Shown here in pieces: positions 30,893 through 40,527 of a DNA stretch of 64,000 bases. The notes below the pieces were generated by a model that was given only the letters and a program-made list of their open reading frames with translations, did not search any database and was not told the origin of the DNA. Positions within the stretch are counted from its first letter, which is position 1. Each line of letters opens with the position of its first letter. A program made the translations under genes and the position numbers. Origin of the DNA: Parietichytrium sp. I65-24A (taxonomy: Eukaryota > Sar > Bigyra > Thraustochytrida > Thraustochytriidae); NCBI GenBank assembly GCA_012862575.1, contig BLSF01000059.1:1-64000 (forward strand). The letters are read 5' to 3'.

Positions 30893-33800
30893 ATGGAATC
30901 TAAAGACGCCGACAAGGCGCTGGAGAATGTAGCAATGGAGATACTTGGATCGCCAACGCAGCAGCAGCAGCAACAACAACAACAACAACAACAGGGAGAG
31001 GGGCAGGGGCAGCATTCGCAAGGCCCGGTGGCGACAGAAAACAGACACAGAAAACCCCCTCCAAGGCCCGTGAGCAGATCCGTGTCGTTCTCGGATGTGC
31101 CAAACAGTGATTCGGGGGAAAAGAAGCTTTCCGTCCCTCCTGAGACGGAGCCAACGGAAGAGGACTATAGGGAGAAAGAAGACGAGGCAACGGACATCAG
31201 TCTCAACAAAATGACGATGGAAACAGACCGCTTCAGACCGGTGTCTGGCTCTTTTAGCGAACCAAGGCTGAGCCGAAGGGGCACCACCGGCTTCTTGGCA
31301 TACACCGTCGCAAAGTACATGAACCAGAAGGATGACTACGATATATCCGACGGAGTGCCACTGTACGAGATCTTGAAGGCGTCCAGGACGTTGAAAACAC
31401 AGAAGAAGGTGTGCGAGGGCATCATATACCTTTTGTTCTTCCTATCGTTTGCCATTTTAGTTTCCAGTCTTCGGCGAAGCAGCATCGCAGGAGAGTCGGC
31501 GGCTGCTATATTGGATCTCTTCCTGGACGAGGAGTTCTCCTTGGTGGACCATGACGAACTTTCAGAAATAGTACCGTACTTCAAAAAAAGCTACGACGAC
31601 ATCATGACGCAGGAGGAGTGGTGGCTCTGGGCCCTGGGCCCGTTGGCAAAAGGGCTCTTCTCCACATCCATCGACAACGCTACCTCTCCGCCTTTTGGAC
31701 CTGCGCTTCCACAGAGCTTTGGACAACTTTACGTCCTTGGGGGGGACCAGGGCGGGGTAATTCTTCGGACTGCGCGAGTCTCGGGCTATGACTGCGCCCC
31801 AGCGTCTCTCGGGATCGAGCAATCATGTTATGGAAAGTGGGAAAACGGCTTGGGCAGCACTGACAGTTTTGGAAACGGACTCAATGTAAGCCCGATGGTC
31901 GGTAAGGGATTCACGTTTCGGGACTATGGATTAGACAGCGTTCTTGTGGGAACCTTTCTCGGAAGCTTGCTAATCGGCAAGAACGATTACGGCTCAAACG
32001 GTTTTTATGTGGATCTGCCAGCCACAAATAAAAATAATCAAAGTCTCGACGCTTTGTTCGAGCTATTCGATAACGGCTGGCTTGATGAGCAGACGCGTGT
32101 CGTATCTGTCGAGTTCAACGTGTACAATCCTGCGTCCCGGATCATTACTGCAGTTCGTTTCTTTACAGAGTTTTCCCACGCTTCAATGGTTCGCACATCG
32201 TATCGCCTCTACCACATTAATGCTATGATGTGGTTTGACGGAGGAAGCTGGATTTTCTTTCTTGTGGTTGTGTTCCTTCTGTTGTTGACCAGCTTTTCTA
32301 TAAAATGGGTGAGCGCTTTTGTTTCGGCACCTAAAGCCTGGAATCATTTCCGCCGGTTCTACGTTGTGTTCGATTTGCTGATCCTCTCGCTCTTTTGGAT
32401 ATCTACATTCTGGGTTCTTTCGCTCACCGCTTCGTCCGACAGCCTCTCCGTTGAAAAATTTCGACCAACTCTGTGGAGCCAAAACTTCACGTCTCAGATT
32501 TTCCCAGAGGCGGAGAGCTTCCATGATATCGACGCCCTCTGCTCTGTCAACCTCATGCTAGCGACCGTCAAACTCATCGGCTACTTGCCTTTCAAAACAA
32601 CCAGGACCATCTGGTCGACACTTGGAGCGGCAGCGAAAGACATCATGGTTCTTGGCATCGTTGTCATCTTGTTTTGGTCAGGGTTTTCTGTGGGATCCCA
32701 CCTGACTTTTGGCCCGCTCGGCTTTTTCGAGTTCGACCGGATCGACCGCACCTTTGGGACCTTGATGGTGCTGATGTTTAGCGGAAGCGTGGACTTCAAC
32801 GCCATGCGCCAGGTCTCCTTCATGTCTGCGCCAGTATTTTACGCCGTCTACATGATCTTCATGTGGGGAGTCATGCTCAACTTGTTCGTCGCGATCATCG
32901 TTCTTACCTATGAACGGCACACCAGTACCCAGCAAAATTTTGACAATTGGGCAAAACAATATCACGGTACAGAGTATGGCTCAATCATCATGATCTGGCC
33001 GGAGAGGGTCTTTCACAGGTTGCGCCGACAATACTTTCGCCTTCGCCGCCGAATGTACACCAAAGAGGTTCAACAGCTGGAGAATCAGCCCGAGCTTGAG
33101 CTCCGCAGCATGCGAATTCGGATGGACTCGGAAATCTTGGCAAGATCGATGAGCAAGGTCATGTCCGTTCGACCTGGTCACGAAAGAGAGTACCTCGCAA
33201 AGGCACTGGGGTACCCTTTCAGGAGATATTTTCAAGAGAAAGCACGCCAAGTTATCTGGCTTCGTGAGGTAAAGCGCACCCGTTTGTTCTTGAAAATGTT
33301 CTATGAAGATGATGAGTCTCAGAACACATTTCTTGGTAAGTGGCGTAAAGAATTCGACTATGCTCGAGGCTCCAACACAGGTTCCTATAGTATTTCCGAG
33401 TTCTTCAACTCGACGTGGGCGAAATGCTGCCGCAGGAATACCGTCCCGGATTCGCCAGTATCGGATTCGGACAGTACCGTGGACCCCAGCGAAAGCCTGA
33501 TGAGCTCCCCAGACACAGTTTCTACCCCAAAAACGTCTCGATCGTTTAACTCGACACATCGCCGCTCTCACTCAGGCACTGTCGGCAGCAGTAGATCGAT
33601 TCACCAAAATAAAGAGGTGATGCGTATGCGCCACGTGCTTGTCATCAATGAAATCGTCAAGCAAGAGACTGAGCTTTTGACGGCCAAGGGAGCCATCGAA
33701 GCGGTCTTGCGGGACACACAAACTCTTTTCAAAAAGCATCGACTCAGCTTCAACCGAATCATGAGCCTCACCTGGAACAAAACTACCAACGAGGAGCGCC

Positions 33801-34174
33801 TGCAAGAACTGAGCTTCACGGAGCTTCGCGAAATCCTCTCCCCTGGCTGCTTGGAGGATCGCGTGTCTTGCAGGCACTGCTCCGAGACGATTGTCGCCGA
33901 GCGTGCCAAAACGTTGATTACAAACTATGCCTTGCTCAAAAAGCGGAGGCAGGTCTTTGCTGAGAACGCGTTGCGAGTTCCTCGGTTCAGAAGACTTCAG
34001 CTACGAAGCAAGCCGTTACAGTTCGACGATGCTCAGAGCGTGGCCTCTTCAGCTGCCTTCAACAAAAATAATGTGAATCTGGCCATGTTGACTACCAGCA
34101 ATGGCACAAACTCCAGGCCGTCCTCCATCTCGAGGCCGACCTCTCTGTCCCTCCAGTTGAAAAACCAGTTGTAA
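30893..34174 (+). CDS. Polycystin-2-like (TRPP) cation channel
   Basis: A 1,093-residue intronless channel protein starting MESKDADKAL. Residues about 22-33 are a polyglutamine run encoded by CAG/CAA. TM1 is near 173-195. A large extracellular polycystin domain (about 200-445) holds NGFYVDLPATNKNNQSL and WLDEQTRVVSVEFNVYNP, the family signature of a Trp, TR and YN motif. TM2 to TM5 lie near 449, 489, 546 and 583, the pore loop near 614-640 and TM6 near 645-675 (MIFMWGVMLNLFVAIIVLTY). The usual LGD filter of PKD2 is here FSGSVD, so selectivity may differ. The C-terminal about 400 residues are cytosolic, basic and Ser-rich, with no clear EF-hand. Protist relatives sit in cilia or the plasma membrane. 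Confidence 0.88.
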   Translation: MESKDADKALENVAMEILGSPTQQQQQQQQQQQQGEGQGQHSQGPVATENRHRKPPPRPVSRSVSFSDVPNSDSGEKKLSVPPETEPTEEDYREKEDEATDISLNKMTMETDRFRPVSGSFSEPRLSRRGTTGFLAYTVAKYMNQKDDYDISDGVPLYEILKASRTLKTQKKVCEGIIYLLFFLSFAILVSSLRRSSIAGESAAAILDLFLDEEFSLVDHDELSEIVPYFKKSYDDIMTQEEWWLWALGPLAKGLFSTSIDNATSPPFGPALPQSFGQLYVLGGDQGGVILRTARVSGYDCAPASLGIEQSCYGKWENGLGSTDSFGNGLNVSPMVGKGFTFRDYGLDSVLVGTFLGSLLIGKNDYGSNGFYVDLPATNKNNQSLDALFELFDNGWLDEQTRVVSVEFNVYNPASRIITAVRFFTEFSHASMVRTSYRLYHINAMMWFDGGSWIFFLVVVFLLLLTSFSIKWVSAFVSAPKAWNHFRRFYVVFDLLILSLFWISTFWVLSLTASSDSLSVEKFRPTLWSQNFTSQIFPEAESFHDIDALCSVNLMLATVKLIGYLPFKTTRTIWSTLGAAAKDIMVLGIVVILFWSGFSVGSHLTFGPLGFFEFDRIDRTFGTLMVLMFSGSVDFNAMRQVSFMSAPVFYAVYMIFMWGVMLNLFVAIIVLTYERHTSTQQNFDNWAKQYHGTEYGSIIMIWPERVFHRLRRQYFRLRRRMYTKEVQQLENQPELELRSMRIRMDSEILARSMSKVMSVRPGHEREYLAKALGYPFRRYFQEKARQVIWLREVKRTRLFLKMFYEDDESQNTFLGKWRKEFDYARGSNTGSYSISEFFNSTWAKCCRRNTVPDSPVSDSDSTVDPSESLMSSPDTVSTPKTSRSFNSTHRRSHSGTVGSSRSIHQNKEVMRMRHVLVINEIVKQETELLTAKGAIEAVLRDTQTLFKKHRLSFNRIMSLTWNKTTNEERLQELSFTELREILSPGCLEDRVSCRHCSETIVAERAKTLITNYALLKKRRQVFAENALRVPRFRRLQLRSKPLQFDDAQSVASSAAFNKNNVNLAMLTTSNGTNSRPSSISRPTSLSLQLKNQL
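30958..30993 (+). repeat. CAG/CAA repeat encoding polyglutamine
   Basis: An in-frame run of about 12 glutamine codons, first CAG then mostly CAA, inside the channel gene's cytosolic N-terminus. Confidence 0.85.
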
Positions 34175-34703
34175 AAATCTTTGTTTTCGCTTGATTCAAC
34201 TGATTCAATCACAAGATATAAATAAAGATGTAATGTATTTTTCTCTCTTGCTCTGTTGCTCGCTTGCTCTTGTTTTTTTACTTCCACATTTCATTCCTGC
34301 GGCTCCTGCGGCAGCTCATGGAACCCAAATGCCTTCCTGGTCAGAGCCACATTTGATATCACTTGACTGTCTTGACTGTGAAAACTCATGAATCTCACTT
34401 CTAGCTGGTGGTACCGCCGTATCTCGTCACAAAAACCCCTTCGTTCACGATGGGACCTCGGCTGGCCCCTTTGTGTGGCTATCGCAATTCGCTATTTTCG
34501 CTATTCGCTTTGGGATGATTTGGGAGATTTGGGAGACAAGCAAGCAAAGCGCCTCACTCTGCAGAACACTGGAACTAAGCAAGGATCTTGGAGGACTTGG
34601 AGGCCACGCTCGGCGCACGTGAAAAAGTCGCATCAACCAAGGCAACGGAGTGACTCGCAGGAGCGCCGGGTCTCAAATAGAACCAAGAAGTAGAGCGGCA
34701 GAA
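34175..34703. other. Tandem intergenic region
   Basis: This is the 3' region of the channel gene (AATAAA-like word near 34220) and the promoter region of the THUMP methyltransferase gene. No gene was seen. Confidence 0.4.
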
Positions 34704-36191
34704 ATGGTCAAGCCCTTGCGGATGTTCGCGGTGGCCAGCCCAGGGCTGGAAGCCAGCGTGCACAAGGAGCTGACTAGTATCCTTGGCACACGGGCATTCA
34801 CAATGAAGCAGCTAGTAGGCGGCGTGGAGTTTTCAGGACACAGGAAAACCCTGATGGAGGCCAACTTGAAATTGCGCAGCTGCAACCGCGTGTTGGTGAG
34901 ACTCGGGACGTTTACGTTTGACGACAAAGAAGACTTTGTCAATCAGTTTGGCGCGTTGAGGTGGGAGACACTCCTGGACCCGGGCTTGAACCACAAGTTC
35001 AAGATTTCAGTTGTAGCAGAGCGCGCGAAAATACGCAGTACCAAAATCATCGAGAGCCTGGCCAACGAAGCCCTCGCAAAGTACGTGTTCCCAATGCAAG
35101 ATCATGACACCGTTCTGAACCATTTGGTCGTTAGAGTCGAGAGAGGCAAGGCGTTTGTGTCCATATCGTCAAGTGGAGAGCATCTACATAAGAGACTTTA
35201 TCGTCAAGACGAGCCTGCTGTCATGCCTATGAAGGAAACTGCAGCGGCTGCTGTCTTGGAAAGCATGGGATGTAACTTTAAGAAGAACCGCTCGTTACCG
35301 TTTGTCGACCCATTCTGCGGAACGGGCACTCTAGTCATTGAGGCTGCACTCATGCGTGCAAACAAGGCTCCGGGATTGGTGCGGCTTGAAAACGGTGGCA
35401 AATTTGATTTTCTCAATTGGCCAATCTATCAAAACATCGAGGACATGAAAGAGGTGGTGTACGAAGCGCATCACAGTATCCTTCCACCACCTTCTCAGCC
35501 TCTCCTATTTGGCAGCGACTTGAACGCTGAAACCATAGAAACGGCTAGGATCTGCGCAAAAAAAGCTGGCGTGCAAGACTGGGTTCAATTCTCTCAGAGT
35601 GCTGTGACCAGCGCAGAGTTTCCGGGTCCCAAGGGGATGATTGTCACCAACCCGCCTTTTGGCCCGCGAGCAGGGGAGACTGCCGTCCTTAAAAAGCTCT
35701 ATTTGGCAATGGGCAAGAGGTTTCGAGAAGCTGCTGATGGTTGGAAAGTGGGCATTTACTCTCCATCACTCACGGAGAATCGAAAGCTCTTGCGCAAGAC
35801 CCAACTCTCCTTGAGACCGGACCTGACCTTCTTGAACAGCGGGCGAAGAATGTTTCTTGCAAAAGGGATTATTACTCAATTAGGTCTGAAGAAAGGAAAC
35901 AAAAGGATTGCGCAAGAGCTGGAAAAGAAGAGCACGCTGTCCTCTGACGGCGTTGATGACTATGAGCGTGAAGTTGGAGAATACAAAGCAGCAGATTTCG
36001 AGGAGCGGAATTTTGAAATTGGCCAAGAAACGCAGGAGGCGACCAACCCAACCACATCTATGTCCCGCAGAAGTTTAATTGGCCCAAATGTAACAGCTGA
36101 GAGCCCCGTTCACGATCGACCTTTTACAAGAGCCGCATTGCCGCAGCATGCATCCCTGCGCCAGCCAAGGCGCTTTACGAAACGGGAGTGA
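34704..36191 (+). CDS. THUMP-domain RNA (guanine-N2) methyltransferase, RlmL-like
   Basis: A 495-residue protein starting MVKPLRMFAVASPGLEASV, the conserved opening of bacterial RlmL/YpsC-type enzymes. A THUMP RNA-binding domain spans about 50-165. The methyltransferase core follows: FVDPFCGTGTLVIEAALMR near 198-216 is the SAM-binding motif, FGSDLNAETIETARICAKKA the second, and MIVTNPPFGPRAGE near 312 the catalytic NPPF motif for base-amine methylation. The family methylates guanine N2 in large-subunit rRNA. In a eukaryote it may act on organellar or cytosolic rRNA, or be of bacterial origin (inference). The C-terminal about 110 residues are a variable charged tail. Its stop is eight bases from the stop of the convergent gene. 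Confidence 0.85.
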   Translation: MVKPLRMFAVASPGLEASVHKELTSILGTRAFTMKQLVGGVEFSGHRKTLMEANLKLRSCNRVLVRLGTFTFDDKEDFVNQFGALRWETLLDPGLNHKFKISVVAERAKIRSTKIIESLANEALAKYVFPMQDHDTVLNHLVVRVERGKAFVSISSSGEHLHKRLYRQDEPAVMPMKETAAAAVLESMGCNFKKNRSLPFVDPFCGTGTLVIEAALMRANKAPGLVRLENGGKFDFLNWPIYQNIEDMKEVVYEAHHSILPPPSQPLLFGSDLNAETIETARICAKKAGVQDWVQFSQSAVTSAEFPGPKGMIVTNPPFGPRAGETAVLKKLYLAMGKRFREAADGWKVGIYSPSLTENRKLLRKTQLSLRPDLTFLNSGRRMFLAKGIITQLGLKKGNKRIAQELEKKSTLSSDGVDDYEREVGEYKAADFEERNFEIGQETQEATNPTTSMSRRSLIGPNVTAESPVHDRPFTRAALPQHASLRQPRRFTKRE

Positions 36192-36199
36192 ACGAGGCA

Positions 36200-37510
36200 T
36201 TATTTCTTCGAAATTCTGATCGGCAAATTTTGACTCGAAATCGACTTGATAACTTTTGTATTTGACCACGACTGCGTACTATGATGAGCCCTTCGTAAAC
36301 TACTGGAGAAGAGGTGGCCATGCTCTTCTGCAAAGAGTACACGGAGTCCCTTCAGTCGACTAGAAAATCGCATTCGAAGCGTATTCGCATTCTTTATCTG
36401 TCGCTTCTCCAGGACCCGAAAAGCACCATTGGTCAAGTTTATTCGAACGAAAGCCCCCACGTCAAGAGAATCAAAGTCGCCCGCTTTCGGAACGGGTGGC
36501 TTCACCCGTGTTGCAATGGTCACAAAAAGGAATTCGCCGTCGTGTGAGACACCCGAGATCCCTGCTTCAAACTCGTTTAAGGCCCAACGGGTGGATCTTG
36601 GATCCTCCGTGCGCTGACGTTTGATAACAGGATGTTCCGTGTCAGTTAGTGTGATTTCGATTTGGAAGTCTTTGCGCAGCATCTCCTGAAGGAGCTGTGA
36701 GATGTCAATCACATGCCGGCTCAACAAGTGGACCTCAGACCGCTCGTATGTTTTCTCTGGAAGGGGCTGGTCCGCGTATTGAAGACCATAAATTTTCGCA
36801 GACGGTCGCTCGTCGACGGCGAACCAAGCTGGTAGTCCAAGTGCCTGCTCGGCTTGCCTGCGCAGAAACGCTGCGGGGAGTATGGGCTCGGCAGTCACCT
36901 TAATGCAGAACCGTGCGATATACACATCGCTTCCGCTCGTGCTAACGCAACAGTGTCTGCCGACTTGGTCAGTTTCAAGAAGCACTCCGCAGGAGGTGAG
37001 CATGCAGAGCTCAACACCAACAACCCTCATCTGGCTCGTGCCACAACGATTCGGAACAATGAACGTCGTCGAGACTTCAGCATCAACTGGAGACCAAATG
37101 TTATAAACAGAACACGAACCATCAAATGCCTCTGAAACAGTTGCAGTGCCACTTTTGATGCCATCTTCCCAAGCAGTCGAGTTAACGCCGACTGAGGAGA
37201 CAAACAGGCTGATACGAGGCTCCCTTAGGCCCCGCCATCCAAGCCTCCATGCAATCGGAACGAATCGCCCCTCCCCAGAGTATTGAAACCCCGTCACGTA
37301 CTCGCCAGACTTGTCAAAGCCCACAACAACCGAAGTGCCGAAAGAAGGTTCTTGACGCGCCAGGTCCTCAAGAACCGCAACTTTGCGCTTGGGCAGTCGC
37401 TCTTCCACTCTCGTGGGGTCTTTGCCCCGCATTTCCCTCCGCAGCAGCGCTTTCACCGCACCATCCCCGCACTTTGAACGCTTTTTGGAGCGGGCGCTCT
37501 GCGCGGACAT
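36200..37510 (-). CDS. Uncharacterised protein, faintly DCAF15/DET1-like
   Basis: A 436-residue intronless frame from ATG, MSAQSARSKKRSKCGDGAV. After a basic N-terminus comes a strand-rich region: SVVVGFDKSGEYVTGFQYS, IAWRLGWRGLREPRISLFVS, then about 300 residues of alternating hydrophobic strands. The GFDKSGEYV and RLGWRG stretches recall the opening blades of DCAF15 and DET1 (GFTKCGQFVLSY and YHLYWW), substrate receptors of CRL4 ubiquitin ligases. The similarity is weak and unverified. Composition and length support a real gene. Its stop lies eight bases from the stop of the convergent methyltransferase gene, so the transcripts must overlap. Confidence 0.5.
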   Translation of the reverse strand: MSAQSARSKKRSKCGDGAVKALLRREMRGKDPTRVEERLPKRKVAVLEDLARQEPSFGTSVVVGFDKSGEYVTGFQYSGEGRFVPIAWRLGWRGLREPRISLFVSSVGVNSTAWEDGIKSGTATVSEAFDGSCSVYNIWSPVDAEVSTTFIVPNRCGTSQMRVVGVELCMLTSCGVLLETDQVGRHCCVSTSGSDVYIARFCIKVTAEPILPAAFLRRQAEQALGLPAWFAVDERPSAKIYGLQYADQPLPEKTYERSEVHLLSRHVIDISQLLQEMLRKDFQIEITLTDTEHPVIKRQRTEDPRSTRWALNEFEAGISGVSHDGEFLFVTIATRVKPPVPKAGDFDSLDVGAFVRINLTNGAFRVLEKRQIKNANTLRMRFSSRLKGLRVLFAEEHGHLFSSSLRRAHHSTQSWSNTKVIKSISSQNLPIRISKK

Positions 37511-38484
37511 ATCCGCGGGGACGTTACGCCGTTACTGATTTCTGCCGTTTCGACTCCACTCGCTGTATGCACCATATGCACCATATGCACGTGCATTTAT
37601 TTTTTCATCACGAGATTTTCTTGCTGGTTTCTTTTGTTTCTTTTCAAAAACAGAATTCAGAAACAAATTGGGTTCCCCTCTGCGTATTTCTGTTCGTTCT
37701 GTTCTTTTGCTCCTTTTGTTCCTTTTTGGTGGGCATTCTAGGAATTCTAGGAGTTGACATAACGATTCACGAATCTCGAAGGCTACGAATGATCAGTAGC
37801 AAACACTATGTCTGTTCTATTATAGCGCGACATTAGTATCCTCACATCTTCCAGACTCCAAATGGATGAGGTGTATCCTGCTAGCCAGGACTATGTTTCC
37901 ATATCTAATCAAAGTTTACTCATGTTTAATCTGCCTCTACGTCGTCCAGATAGCAAGAGCTACTAGCTAGCGAGCAAAGTAGCGAGAATGAACGTAGGAG
38001 GTGGAGTGCATTATAGATAATACTGGCGAAGTAGCTAACAAGAGCGATACGTGGGATAGTCGGATAGTCAAGGGATTCACTAAAATCAAGCGTCAGTGAG
38101 ATTCCTAGCTACCGGCTAGCTAGTAGAGAGGAGTGATTGACAACATCAGAGACAACGTCTGAGAGAGTAGAGTCGGGACTGTCGGGACAGAAGAAGAAGA
38201 GTGACAACAGTGACAAAAACAAGACTCAGTCGCGGAGAGAAGGTCTGAATTCTGACAAAGTGTGACACTTTGTACTGAGCACTCGAGTACTGAGCACCAC
38301 CGCGAGACAGGTTTGTTGGTTTCTTTGTTAGTTGGTTGGTTTGTGTTTGTCGGGGCCTGTCGTAGATCCAGTGGCAAGTCGCGGACCGTCAGATAGCAAG
38401 TGAGCTGAGCCTCTGAGCACTTTGAGCGAGTGAGTGAGTGAGTGAGTGAGTGAGTTTTTGCTGTGGGACGGGCGGAGCGGGAAA
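37511..38484. other. Divergent intergenic region with short repeats
   Basis: This lies between divergent genes. It holds a short GCACCATATG tandem repeat near 37569-37590, CTAGCTAG-rich DNA near 37960-38120 and a (GAGT)n tract at 38424-38455 next to the downstream ATG. No gene was seen. Confidence 0.45.
38424..38455. repeat. (GAGT)n tract just upstream of the DeSI-fusion gene
   Basis: About seven to eight GAGT units on the coding strand, ending 30 bases before the ATG. Confidence 0.75.
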
Positions 38485-40263
38485 ATGGCTCAAGTGCAGT
38501 GCTACATGTATGACCTGTCCATGGGAGCGGCCAAGGCTATGGCGCAGTCGCTGATAGGTATGCACGTGGAGGGCGTGTGGCACACGGGCATTGTGGTGTT
38601 TGGCAAGGAATACTTTTATGGAGGCGGGATACAGTCCCTGCCTGTGGGGCAGTTTGGGACCGAGTATGGGATGCAGCCGGTGAAGAAAGTGGTGCTTGGG
38701 AGCACGACGAAGACTCAGGAGGAACTGCACGCCTTTCTACAAACGGTGCGCTCACAATATAGTATGGAGACATACGATTTGTTTCGCAATAACTGCAACA
38801 ATTTCTCTGATGCGGTGGCGAAATTTCTGCTGAACGGCACCGGTATCCCAAGCGACGTCATTGAGCTCCCGAACCGCGTGCTCAATACACCGATTGGGCA
38901 GATGCTTGCTCCGATGTACCAGAACATGCAGACTCAGATGCAACAACACATGGTCCCATTCAGCGGCCCAGATTCGGCTTTCGATAGCTCGAGCAGCAAC
39001 TCTCAGAGCAATGGGGAAAAGGCTGCTGCTGCTCCTGCTGCTGCTCCAGAGGGCACAGCCTCGGCGGCAACTGGAGATGACGAGGAGGATGGAGAGGACG
39101 CTGTCGAGCTTCAGCTGAAACTGTCAACTCAGGAAGCGCTCATTAAAATCAAAGTCAAGTCGCTAGAGACAACTGTTGGCGAGTTCATGGGTAAAATCGA
39201 ACGAATTGTTGGATACAGGAAGGACGACCAGCGTTTGATTTTCAAGGGAAAGATTTTGAAAGAGGGGTCGGACACGCTCACCAAGTGTGGTATCACGGAG
39301 GGTGTCGTGATTCATTTGGTTCCAAAACCAAACGCAAACCGCGACAACAAGACGTCCAGCCCAGCAGCCGCGCCGCAGGCAAGTAGCGACCCCTTTGATG
39401 TGGCTTTGGAGAAAATCAAAGGAGCTTCGGAAGAGGCGCGCAACACAGCATTGAAAACGCTACAGAAAATTGTACAAAACGTAATCAACTACCCCCTGGA
39501 GCCAAAATATCGAAAGATCAAGAAAGAGAACCCCGCACTAGTCAAGCGGCTGGGCTCTGTTCCCGGCGCGTTTGAGAGCCTTGTCGCGCTTGGGTTTTCA
39601 GAGCAGGAAGAGGGCGGCGAGAAGCTTCTTGTACTGGATGCGACCGAGACTGCTTGGAACAAGGTATTGAGCGGCAACAAAAAGCTGGTGGATATCCTTG
39701 GGTCGCCTTCTGGCTCAGGAGGGGCTGCTGCGCCAGCGCCAGCGCCTGCCCGGAGCAGTCAACAGCAAGGCACGGCAAGCCCGTTCGGATTCCCAATGCC
39801 TTCGGGTTTCGGTGGGAGTCAGTTTGGAGGTGCTGGGGGCGGCGGCTTTCCATCTTTTTCCCCGGAGATGATGCAAAGCATGATGAGTGACCCTCGCGTC
39901 ATGGAGCACGCAAGGCAGATGTTCTCCAACCCTGAGATGATGCAGCAAATGATGAACAACCCCATGGTACAATCGCTCATGCAGGCTAACCCGGCTATGA
40001 ACAGCCAAATGCAGGCCGCATTGCAAAATCCTGAGCTAGTGAGCTCGATGTTCCAGCAACTTACTCAGAACCCGCAGATGCTGCAATCTCTCATGGGCGG
40101 AACTGGTGGAATGGGGGGTGGTTTTGGCGGCGGCATGCGCGGCGGCCAGCAAGGCACACCTAACCAGCAAGGGAATGCGAACAGCAACTCTCAAAATGAC
40201 CCACAGATGACGGAAGAGGAGATGATTCAGGAAGCCATTCGACGATCGCTGCAGGAGCAATAA
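38485..40263 (+). CDS. DeSI peptidase fused to Ubl, PUB, STI1 and UIM modules
   Basis: A 592-residue protein starting MAQVQCYMYDLSMG. Residues 1-140 are a PPPDE/DeSI thiol peptidase, with catalytic His33 in VWHTGIVVFG and Cys104 in RNNCNNFSDA (family roles: deSUMOylation or deubiquitination). Residues about 206-285 are a ubiquitin-like fold (VELQLKLSTQEALIKIKVKS, then QRLIFKGKILKEG). About 300-400 is a PUB domain (FDVALEKIKGASEEARNTAL, then YRKIKKENPALVKRLGSVPG), which binds p97/Cdc48 tails. About 455-545 holds ubiquilin-like STI1 repeats (SDPRVMEHARQMFSNPEMMQ). The C-terminus TEEEMIQEAIRRSLQEQ is a ubiquitin-interacting motif. The whole suggests a shuttle that trims a ubiquitin-like tag and links clients to Cdc48 and the proteasome (inference). 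Confidence 0.88.
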   Translation: MAQVQCYMYDLSMGAAKAMAQSLIGMHVEGVWHTGIVVFGKEYFYGGGIQSLPVGQFGTEYGMQPVKKVVLGSTTKTQEELHAFLQTVRSQYSMETYDLFRNNCNNFSDAVAKFLLNGTGIPSDVIELPNRVLNTPIGQMLAPMYQNMQTQMQQHMVPFSGPDSAFDSSSSNSQSNGEKAAAAPAAAPEGTASAATGDDEEDGEDAVELQLKLSTQEALIKIKVKSLETTVGEFMGKIERIVGYRKDDQRLIFKGKILKEGSDTLTKCGITEGVVIHLVPKPNANRDNKTSSPAAAPQASSDPFDVALEKIKGASEEARNTALKTLQKIVQNVINYPLEPKYRKIKKENPALVKRLGSVPGAFESLVALGFSEQEEGGEKLLVLDATETAWNKVLSGNKKLVDILGSPSGSGGAAAPAPAPARSSQQQGTASPFGFPMPSGFGGSQFGGAGGGGFPSFSPEMMQSMMSDPRVMEHARQMFSNPEMMQQMMNNPMVQSLMQANPAMNSQMQAALQNPELVSSMFQQLTQNPQMLQSLMGGTGGMGGGFGGGMRGGQQGTPNQQGNANSNSQNDPQMTEEEMIQEAIRRSLQEQ

Positions 40264-40527
40264 ATCATGGCTTTCACAACTTAACATTTCATTTTATTCT
40301 ACTCGATATTGCTGACAAGTGCCCCGATGCCTACCATTTGCTTTTCATACTTACAAAGTCAAGCGTCCGCCAACGGACCGCGTTTTGCAAAGAATGCCCC
40401 ATTTATTGTTAACCTACTCCATGCTGCTCTTATTGTTTCTCAGCCAGTCCCGCTTTTCGCAGGGACGCCGTTTCGTCAGAACCTGCTCACGAAGCCAAGG
40501 AAGTAAAGAGAACCGGTCCTACACCGA

